A stretch of 64,000 nt of DNA from Proteles cristata cristata (lineage: Eukaryota; Chordata; Mammalia; Carnivora; Hyaenidae). This document shows positions 56,001 to 64,000 of the stretch, piece after piece. The notes under the pieces are model-generated. The model did no database searches. It saw nothing but the letters and a program-made list of their open reading frames with translations, and was not told the DNA's origin. The stretch is from NCBI GenBank assembly GCA_017311185.1, contig JAESUZ010003490.1, positions 1,240,001-1,304,000 on the forward strand. Reading direction: 5' to 3'. A program made the position numbers and the translations under genes. Positions within the stretch are counted from its first letter, which is position 1. Each line of letters starts with the position of its first letter.

Positions 56001-57415
56001 GCCATCCTCAATTCATATCTTTTTAGCTCTCTGACCCAAAGGTAAGCCACCTTCTCCACCAAATCCAAAGTCCCAAGGAGAAAGAAAGAAAAACAAAAAA
56101 GCCCTAGGGAAGGATCCTGATGAGTCCAGCTTGGGTCAAATGTCCATTCCTGTGAAGGAAATGGAGTTCTGTGATTGGCAGATAAGACCATGTCCTGCCC
56201 CTGCATCAAAGGGCAAGAGAGACTGTGATAGGCTGTGCCATTGAGTCACATGATTGGGAAATGGAGCAATATCTAAAGGGGGGAGTTGTATAGGGGGTTA
56301 TTGGACAGATAGAAAAATAGACACCTCCTCCAAAACTCTCTGGAAATTGACCTGCCTAAGAGTCCCTACTGCTTCCTGGAAAATTCAGGCCAATCTTTGG
56401 GCTAAGGGGGAAAAAGAATCCTTGTGACAAATCGCTTTCTCCCTGGGCCTGCCCATAGCCTTCTTCAAAGGGGATTTTGTTTCTCTCTTAAGTCCCTACC
56501 AAAATGACGCTGGGTGGTCAAGCTTTCAAGCCCCCCTCAGAGCCTCCAGCCAGACCCCAACAAGCAAGCTCAGTCCCACTCTCAGCCCAAGAAGCCTCTT
56601 ACCACAGGGCTTCAGTTAGCTACAGGCTGTGTTGTGCCAGGCCCGAGGGCCATTCTGAAGGCCAGCACCACCCTGCTTCACGGGGCTATCTCCTGCCAAA
56701 GTGTGATCGGCAGGCCTCTGTTCCCAAATGCTTCGTGGCTGGAAGACGGGTCTCAGCCTGGCTTTGACTGCCGGGCCCCTGGCCTGGCTGGGGGCTGCAG
56801 ATCAACGGCACTTTGTCAGTCCCGGCAGGCACACTTTCTAGAAGCTGAAGTGCATACTGAATGGAGGCGTCTGCAGAGCTCCTGGCCTCAGCAAGCCCTC
56901 TGCGTGTTTGGGTAAAGAAATATGCCGCTTGAGCTGTAGCCATTGCTGCCTGAACCACCGAGCTGCAATCAACATCAACACCACAAGGACACAATATTTT
57001 CTCCCAATTTACAACACGTTCATTTATTTTGGAATTTCTGTGCCAGCTGAGGCTACAGGGCGGTGACAGTGGAAAAGTTGTCCTGGGGCCAAGCAAAAGA
57101 GAGAGTTGCAACTGAGCTCCTGTTCTGAAAAAGGGTGCTCGAAAGCAGCAAAAATCAAGCAAGGCTAAGAAGATGACCTTCACCAGACAGCAGCCATGGT
57201 GTGCTGGGGGTGGGGAGACTACCAATCCAGAGGGCCTCTATTGCTCCTTACCAGAAGGGTCTGCAGAGGGGTTGCTGGAACCCAAGATTCCTGAGAAATT
57301 ACACCTAAGGGGGTTTTATTATAATGAAAGATCTTCTTTCTCTCTCCAAGTTCCCTGGGGAGTCAAAGATCATGCGATTTCAAAGGCCAGCCCCTACCCT
57401 CCAAGAGCAGGCGTT
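56001..57415. other. Intergenic sequence, overlapping frames but no gene
   Basis: Moderately GC-rich. Frames of 133 codons (+, 56514-56915) and 179 codons (-, 57225-56686) overlap on opposite strands. Neither has domain similarity that I recognise or splice context. Confidence 0.35.
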
Positions 57416-57419
57416 ACTG

Positions 57420-57625
57420 GAAAATAGCATGGGATTTGAAGAGAGAAAGACTGGAGTGTGAACTGTTCACACTGCTGTTTACTTACTGAGCATCTTTGAT
57501 CAAATGTTTTATCTCTTGTAGCCTCTATTCCACAACTGTTTTTAGATGGACATAATAATATCTAGCCAACAAAGTTGTCAGGAGAAGTAGCATTATTTAC
57601 TGAAGTACACAGTAAATGCCCAACT
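57420..57625 (+). repeat. MIR
   Basis: The order gcatgggatttgaagagaga, gtttacttactgagcatctt, cttgtagcctctattccaca and atggacataataatatctag follows MIR. Confidence 0.65.
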
Positions 57626-58229
57626 CTCTGTGGGCACTCAGCACATGATAGTTCTGCCCCTGGTCTTCCTGTTTGTTATTGACCCATTTAGATGCCCTCC
57701 ACCTGGCTTTATAGTGTACCTGTCAAACAGACCAGGAGGTTCCCAGGGTGGAAGTTCTATTTGCTGGGGCTCCTTGGGACCGAGAACCTCTCCAGATTGG
57801 TGGATGGTCCATGGAAAGAGGCAGTGGTGGAGAAGGGGATGGGTTCCACTCTGGTGAGCAATGACTGCCCCTCTCAACAAAGCATCCCTAGGAAAGGCCC
57901 ACTCCAGTTATTGTCACAAGGGTCCTCGACAGAAAGGTAAGTCTGAGACACAGGAAAGCACCTGCAGCTGGTGTCTGGAACTGCCTTCCAGACAGAACCT
58001 CTCCAAGCAAGTAACCTACTTCCCTCAACTCAAGGCAAAGGGGAAGGGCACTCCAAGGGCACCATTTTTATTGTACTGAGAGAAAACTGATGCCTGCCAA
58101 GGGGAAGTGATGACTTAAGGTGTCATAGCTGGTAAGAAGCAGAGCAGAGCTTTGCAACCAAATCTGCTTTACTGCAAGGCTGGTTATCTTCTTGTAAAAC
58201 AATGAATTTTAGCAAGTGTGACCAAATGT

Positions 58230-58846
58230 AGTTGATTCTCATTCATGGTAGTTGCGGTCTGTAAAGACACCTGAGTTAGCAAAGACCGAACCACTGCTCT
58301 TAGAGGAAATGAGGATTAGGTTCCTGTGAGGCTCTTTTCTGTTAACCAATGAATCCATAACCCTGTTTTATGTGTGTTTCTATTTAAAGAAATCTTCTTT
58401 AGTGTGTGTTGTTGACTCACTAAGATTGAACTCATGCCCAACAGCACTATAACTCATACCCGAGCAAAGCTTATCCAATACATGCAGTTTTTCCATATGT
58501 CACTTCACTGTCTTTGTGTGCTTAGGATCACCAAACAGCACTTCAGCACTGCACTTGAGGGCAATTTTAAACAGCACGATCACCAAGAAAAGGCATAGAT
58601 GTAAAGTATGATACCAAATAGACCATGGAAAGGACAGACATAAGAGCTGAAACAAGAAGGCAAGGAATCAACTTGTTCAACCTCAGCTAGCACCTGCAGA
58701 TTGGTCGACTCAATCTTCTATTGCGCTGTGTATGTCCACAAATGACCACAACGGTGCCAGGAGTACTGATTTGGGAGTCACAAATCAATTTTAGCAAGCA
58801 GGTGGATTTGCAAACACAGAATCTGCATGTACTGAGAATCAATTGT
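58230..58846. mobile_element. Ancient non-autonomous DNA transposon with terminal inverted repeats
   Basis: The left end gttgattctcattcatg (58231-58247) is matched by the reverse complement of the right end (atgtactgagaatcaat, about 58827-58843) with few differences. The interior includes ccataaccctgttttatgtg and agcactataactcatacc. It has no transposase frame. The family name is uncertain. Confidence 0.7.
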
Positions 58847-58859
58847 AATTTATCATCCA

Positions 58860-59725
58860 CACCAAGACATTTTTATCAGTGAAAAGAGTTGCTATTAACA
58901 ATTACACCAAGACAACTGGTATAAACTGGCACTGTCCCAAGCAAATTGGGATGTATGCTTACCCTAATTTTAGCCTGTGAGACCCCTTTGAGAATCTGAT
59001 GAGGGTCATGGTCACACACATTCTTTGCAGACAATCCCAACAAAATCACAAACCTCAGTGTTCCTCGAGTTACACATCTCAGCCTGAAAGAGCAATTAAA
59101 AAGAATAATATGCAAACTGCAACATGATAAAAATATGCCTAAAACTTGAGGCCAATGTAAGCATGAGATGAACCAAAGTAGGGGAGCCCTCCTCTGGGAC
59201 CTTACACATTCACAGACAAGGCACTATTGCCATACGTTTATCTACTGGGGCCACTGCCTCTTTGTCTTAGATACAAATTCACTCTAAATTTGAATTCAGA
59301 CATCAAGAATCTAAACAAGGAAGGGAACGAAAACAAGCCACAGGGAACCCTGAAAGCTTGACATGAGTGTGCTGAAAGCCTATCCCATTACCCCGTCCTC
59401 AGTACTCATGCAGAAGGTCAGGCATGGAAAATGTATGCAGCAGAAGAGGAATCAGCCAGGAACTAGTTTGGACTTACTTAGTAAAGAGCAGAAAGAGAAT
59501 GTCCCCCAATACCTGGGACCAGGAACCATGGACAATCAAAAGGTTAACTGACACCCCACCACCCCATACCTCAACTCCAGGGTGGAAAAAGAGGGAGCCA
59601 TAGATTGTTCTGAAAATAGCTTCTGACAATTCCCATGTGATGGGTTAAATCCCTTTGGTTGAAGGGGGTTGAGGACTGCTATCTTTAATCCTTGACCACA
59701 CTCCTGCCCCCTTTGCTCACCTCCT
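58860..59725. other. Intergenic sequence without recognised genes
   Basis: Nothing recognised. Short frames on both strands only. Confidence 0.35.
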
Positions 59726-59729
59726 CACT

Positions 59730-60150
59730 TGGGAGAGCACAGCTGCCCAGATGTGTGTTTCCCATTAACTCTGCTGGCTCTAGTCTGGGGTGAAGGAGAC
59801 GTTTTCATGCCAAATTAAAAACGACTTGGAAATGTGCATTGTGTTGGGAGAATTGGCCTTTTCAAAGGGGTATAAAAACGAGGGAAGCTGATTTCATCAC
59901 CCTGCCTGCAGACAGGCCATCAAAGCATCCTGCCCCTGTGAAGCAGGCAGGCCACCTCTGCTCTTTCCCCTTTACAGACTGTGTTAGCATCTCCATTATT
60001 TACCCCCAGGGTAGGATAAAGGCGCCGTGCAAAGGCTAAGATCTTTAAACTGCCTTGAGTGCCCATTAAGCACATTAATAACATCCACCATCACAAGTCT
60101 TACCAATATAATTTCCGACTTCAAGCCGGGCGTGAAAAAAAAAAAAAAAA
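59730..60150. other. Candidate conserved non-coding element
   Basis: A repeat-free, non-coding stretch with clustered homeodomain-like AT motifs (cccattaagcacattaataa), ttttcatgccaaattaaaaa and ggggtataaaaacgaggg. The composition is that of many developmental enhancers. Conservation cannot be checked from one sequence. Confidence 0.3.
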
Positions 60151-60153
60151 AAG
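60135..60153. repeat. Poly(A) run
   Basis: About 18 A after ccgggcgtg. No retroposon body is obvious before it. Confidence 0.85.
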
Positions 60154-60599
60154 GAAGTCAGCTGAGTTTATCAACCAGAGACCACCTTAAATTAGAAGAG
60201 ATTATGTGGTAAAGGGGAAAGGCAAGAGGTAGCTGAGAAGCCACAGAATACTTACTCTTGGCCATTATCTGGCTACTATTGACCCTCCCCCACCCCCACC
60301 CCCATCCCACGTGTCATTGGAGGGAATGGACTGAGCCGATCTTCAGAGCATTTCATCAGTGAAGCTAATGTTGCAATGCAGTCCCAGAAGGCAGGGTCCC
60401 CTCGTTACAAGAAATCATGTAAGGATCAATTTTTTTAAAAAAAGGAGTAAAGGAGTGTCCAGTTTGTGTCAGTGTTGGAATTGCCAGCTCTCATATGTGT
60501 GTGTTGGTCAGGGAGATCAAGGGAAGGAGATTTTTTAAATGATAAAAGACGCTGCTTCCTGAAGGATTAGGTCCCAGGCAAGTCACAGGTCTAAACTCA

Positions 60600-60790
60600 C
60601 CTCTTTTCACAGCCTTCCAAACTAGGTGTCAGTGCGTCCATTTGACAGAAGAGAAGATTGAAGCTCCAGGAGGTCAAGTGGTTTATCCCAGGACCCACGG
60701 CCCTGTGTGGATAAGCTGGGATGGAAATTAAGATCTCCAGGGCTCTGAAGGATGTGTTCCTAACCTCTCTTCCATTATGCCTGATCCAAT
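60600..60790 (-). repeat. MIR-like
   Basis: The order gtccatttgacagaagagaa, gattgaagctccaggaggtc, aagtggtttatcccaggacc is the reverse of MIR. Confidence 0.65.
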
Positions 60791-61785
60791 GTGGGAAAGT
60801 GTGTGTATGGAACTGAGGGACAGAGGGTGGAGAGAGATCTGTTTATTTACTGGCTTGGAACAGATAAAATTTTAGAAAAGCCTGATCCACAGGCTCAGGG
60901 CATGAGGCCTTGGGCCTCAGAGCTGTGTGGGGTCAGAGGAGGGCCTAGCTGGCTGCCTCCTTCTCCCCTCCTCTCTCAGCCCAAAGCCACAGGACACAGC
61001 CTGCCAGTCTCCTCTCTTGCCTTCCTCATTAGCTGGGATTGGGACCAATTTGTGGATGCCTTTGGTGCCCTAAGGCAGTGTTTGAGTCATCTTCCCTGAT
61101 GCTAAAGAAAAAAGAAAGGAGGAGACAGCCATCCCCCAGGAGACTGGAGACGCTGGGAGAGAGAAGCAGTGATGGATGGAGGCCAGAAGGGAGAGGCCAG
61201 TGTCCGGAGGTCATCCTTAGTCTGGCTTTCTTTAACTTTGCTCTTCCCTGGGGACCTGCTCCCCCATGAGATCATCTCCCACCACAGACTTCAAAAAAGA
61301 TGGACTCACTTGGGGATCAGCCTTCACTATTTTAAGTGTTAACTTCAGGACTCCAGCCTGGTCTTTCCAGGGCTCTAAGGAAAGAATGCAGGTGGAACTC
61401 GGCAGTATTAGAGTCAGGAAGGAGGACAGCTCTCATTCTAACCCGGATGATGGGTTCCTTTTGCTTCAGAACTTGACAAACACCTGTGAGTCTGTGAGGC
61501 TGGAATAGGAGCTAAGTCAGGAAGGCCCTTAGAGAATTAGCCTTAGGGCTGTAGCCTGGTAAAGAGATGTAGTTCCATTATTTCAAGCAGTTGGAGTTTG
61601 GGAAAGCTACCTCTTCTCTCTGGGACATAGTTTTATGACATCTTATAAGAAAAAAATCAAAGTGGTCATGAGGGGTTGTAAATTGGAACATACCAAATGT
61701 TTGCTGTTGCTGTCAATGTTCAGCTAGAATGACGTGAAGGATGACCATCTTAAGCACCTCATTGTGTTGGACTATGAACACTGGA
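60791..61785. other. Intergenic sequence without recognised genes
   Basis: GC-moderate. Short frames (up to 102 codons) only. No repeat or RNA recognised. Confidence 0.35.
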
Positions 61786-61789
61786 ATAG

Positions 61790-61948
61790 CATCCTGTACC
61801 GTTATTCATCTAAACCTCACAAGAATTCTGAGACAGTTAGTATTAGGTCTATTCTACAAGTGGGGAAATCAATGCTTGAACTAGGTTAAGCCCTCTGTCC
61901 CATATCATTCAACAAAGTAAGTGGCAAAATTGAAATCAGACCACAGTT
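61790..61948 (-). repeat. MIR, interrupted by a SINE
   Basis: In reverse order it contains ctaaacctcacaagaattct, ctacaagtggggaaatcaat and aagtaagtggcaaaattgaa, and continues after the SINE with cagagcacagctgtgtctac. Confidence 0.75.
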
Positions 61949-62134
61949 GGGGCACTTGGGTGGCTCAGTCAGTTAGGCATCCAACTCTGGATTTCAGCTC
62001 AGGTCATGATCTCAAAGTTTGTGAGTTCAAACCCTGCATCAGGCTCTGTGCTGACAGTGTGGAGCTTGCTTTGTATCCTCTCTCCTCCCTCTCTCCAAAA
62101 CTAAATAAAAAAATTTTTAAAGGAAGAAGAAGAA
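61949..62134 (+). mobile_element. CAN-SINE with target-site duplication, inside a MIR
   Basis: The head ggggcacttgggtggctcag, then gagttcaaaccctgcatcag, a short CT-rich body and an A-rich tail grown into GAA. The duplication gaaatcagaccacag (61932-61946) pairs with gaaatcagagcacag (62135-62149), one mismatch. Confidence 0.93.
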
Positions 62135-62149
62135 GAAATCAGAGCACAG

Positions 62150-63130
62150 CTGTGTCTACCTGCAATGATGATATGTGATTACCCCCTATGCCACACACAT
62201 CCCCCAAAAAAGTGGGGGTGGAGAAGGAGAATTAATATGAACTGTGAACCAAGGGAGGGTCCAGACACAGAGAGTGGAGGGAATACTGGGAGCATTGACT
62301 ATGGACTTCCCATAAGTCAGGCCCACAGTGCTAAGCATTAGCATGTATCATGTCATGAAATCAGAAAGCAAAATATAGGGGGCTAGCATATGGTCTCCAA
62401 CTCAAGGTCAAAGAGACACTCATGCTGTTGGGTTGTAAGTGAGCACTGTTCATGCATCCATCCCATGTCTTAAGTACCTACTATGTACCAAGTCCAGAAG
62501 ATGCAAACGTTAACCTAATGGTCTTGTGAAATGACACACCATTCTGTTATTCTCCCCTCAACTGCCTCACGCCATGACAAAGCAGCCCCAGAAGCTCCTC
62601 AGCTCATCACATTCTCTGAAGCTTGAAGAAAAATGGTTTAGAAATTCAACTGAGGACTTTCTGCCAAAACAGACACCAGGGGCTCTTTCTATTGTCATTT
62701 GATCTCTATGCACAGACTTAAATACTACCCACATTTCTCTCTGTATCTGTATCAAGACAGTAGCCCTCCCTAAAGAACACTTTCCGGTACTACATGAGGG
62801 CATGTTTCCTTCACAACAACCCTGTGAGCTTTGAACAATACAGGATGTGATCCTGCCCTGAACATTAGGGAGCTGGGGTTCTTAAATTTCCAGGTAGTAA
62901 CCTGCTCCAGGTGACACCACGTGGGAGCCAGGCTTCTATCCCTCCTTGTAATCCACTTTTGCTGTGAGTGGTTGTTTCAAGGGAGACTTAATAAAGAGCC
63001 GAACTCTTAGGACTATCTTGGTTTGACTTCCCTACACCACTGGTAGACCTGACACTGACCCTGCCCCATTGGTCAACTTCCGAAGCTACCTTCATGAACA
63101 GCATAACTACCCATTGTAATAAGTGTGGGT
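62150..63130. other. Intergenic sequence with weak L2/MIR remnants
   Basis: An L2-like scrap at about 62455-62510 (agtacctactatgtaccaag) and a MIR-like one at about 62815-62940. No gene. Confidence 0.4.
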
Positions 63131-63139
63131 AAAGGGCAC

Positions 63140-63640
63140 TCTTCTATCTGGTGTACAAATTGGTACATGTTTTAAGGGAAATTGGCATATCAAAATTATA
63201 AATGCACAAACCTTTGGATTCAACAGTTAACTTCTAGGAATCTACCCTAAAGAAATAGTCACATGAATACACAGAGGACATGTATCAAAATTGTTCTACA
63301 ACTCTAAGATAGCAAAAAAAGTGGGGAAAACCCCCAAATTGCTCCTTATTAATAAAATATTTTTTTCCTAATCATGATTACTCATGCTATAGAAAAGTAT
63401 GCAGCCACTAAAACGAATAAGCTAACCCTCTATGCTGACAGCTTAGAGCCTGGAGCCTGCTTCAGATTCTGTGTCTCCCTCTCTCCCTGCCCCTCCCCTG
63501 CTCATGCGCTCTCTCTCTCTCTCTCTCTCTCAAAAATGAATAAACATGAAAAAAGTTTTTTTTTAAACTACTGAGCAAACCCAATTGTAGTGTCCTGAAC
63601 ATGCATCCATATTGTTAAATAAATAAAAATATCCATGTTG
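63140..63640 (+). mobile_element. Old L1 fragment split by a 5'-truncated SINE
   Basis: L1M-like order: gggaaattggcatatcaaaa, ggattcaacagttaacttct, ctaccctaaagaaatagtca, tatgcagccactaaaacgaa. It resumes after the SINE with catgcatccatattgttaaa. Confidence 0.65.
63429..63568 (+). mobile_element. CAN-SINE, 5' truncated
   Basis: Starts within the body (tctatgctgacagcttagag), then the CT tract and aaaaatgaataaacatgaaa tail. The tRNA-like head is missing. A possible duplication agctaaccc/agcaaaccc (63420-63428, 63574-63582) has one mismatch. Confidence 0.85.
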
Positions 63641-63679
63641 CAAAGGAACTTGAATAATAAGATCAAACACTTCTTTTAA

Positions 63680-63765
63680 AGCGGGAAGCTGTGTGGCTCA
63701 GTCAGTTAAGTGTTTGATTCTTGATTTCAGTTCAGATCATGATCTTATGACTTAAATAAAGAAAT
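63680..63765 (+). mobile_element. CAN-SINE head only
   Basis: gctgtgtggctcagtcagtt, then aagtgtttgattcttgattt and cagatcatgatctta, passing straight into aaataaagaaataaag. The body is missing. Confidence 0.8.
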
Positions 63766-63904
63766 AAAGAAATAAGGGGAAAAAAGAACTCAGATTGAGG
63801 CTCCTTTGCATCTCAAGCAGAGGATGTCCTGGGCCTGTGATTTCAGGGATACTGTGAGATGTGCCTTGGACATCTTACCTGAATATTATTAAAAGTCAAT
63901 TTGG

Positions 63905-64000
63905 AGGGGTGCCTGGGTGGCTTAGTCGGTTAAGCATCCGACTTTCGCTTAGGTCATGATCTCGTGGTTCGTGGGTTCGAGCCCCGCGTCAGGCTCTGTG
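63905..64000 (+). mobile_element. CAN-SINE, cut by the window end
   Basis: The head ggggtgcctgggtggcttag, tcggttaagcatccgacttt, and gggttcgagccccgcgtcag are close to consensus. The copy runs off at 64000, so the tail and duplication cannot be seen. Confidence 0.93.

Noticed and set aside
56514..57225. Overlapping 133-codon (+) and 179-codon (-) frames
   Set aside because: They overlap on opposite strands, resemble no family I know, and sit in ordinary intergenic sequence. Long frames by chance are expected in moderately GC-rich DNA.
1..64000. Search for CRISPR arrays, operons or prokaryotic inserts
   Set aside because: Direct repeats found here are SINEs, target-site duplications and microsatellites. 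There is no regular repeat-spacer pattern and no bacterial-type gene cluster.

Overview
This is a nuclear genome window from a carnivoran mammal, most likely a cat (felid). The evidence is at least sixteen copies or fragments of the tRNA-Lys-derived carnivore SINE (CAN-SINE/SINEC type): a tRNA-like head, a CT-rich body and an A-rich tail carrying AATAAA. With them are carnivore-type LINE-1 sequence and the usual mammalian background of MIR, L2, old L1 and MaLR-type LTR repeats. Nothing points to a bacterium or plasmid. The species itself cannot be settled from this sequence.

Genes: only one protein-coding gene is well supported. Its last coding exon runs on the + strand from a splice acceptor at 7480/7481 to a stop at 8276-8278. 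It encodes about 265 C-terminal residues of a protein I cannot name. The GC-rich coding part is followed by about 6.6 kb free of young SINE and L1 insertions. That block ends in a good AATAAA signal at 14917-14922, and I interpret it as a long 3' UTR. Upstream (1-7481) is probably the last intron of this gene, filled with old repeats. Downstream of about 14.95 kb the window is intergenic on present evidence.

Layout: 1-7.48 kb is repeat-rich presumed intron, with an L1 3' tail at the very start, an MLT1-like LTR, three SINEs, L2, and two old L1 blocks in reverse orientation. 7.48-14.94 kb is the terminal exon. 15-32 kb is intergenic, with SINEs, an L1 3' fragment, MIR/L2 and microsatellites. 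32.27-36.1 kb is a nested structure: a MIR interrupted by a SINE, whose tail is interrupted by a 3.4 kb L1 with its 5' part inverted (twin-priming form). 36-64 kb is more intergenic sequence with nested SINE insertions (47.4-47.9 kb, 49.37-49.6 kb, 61.95-62.13 kb), LTR-type repeats, an ancient DNA transposon with terminal inverted repeats (58.23-58.85 kb), and several non-repetitive stretches that could be conserved regulatory elements. The final bases enter another SINE that runs off the window.

I found no CRISPR array, operon, integrated prokaryotic element, rRNA or functional tRNA gene. The most informative structures are the inverted L1, the dated nests of insertions, microsatellites that appear to have grown from L1 tails, a 24-nt perfect palindrome beside a CA repeat in the presumed 3' UTR, and the unidentified terminal coding exon.
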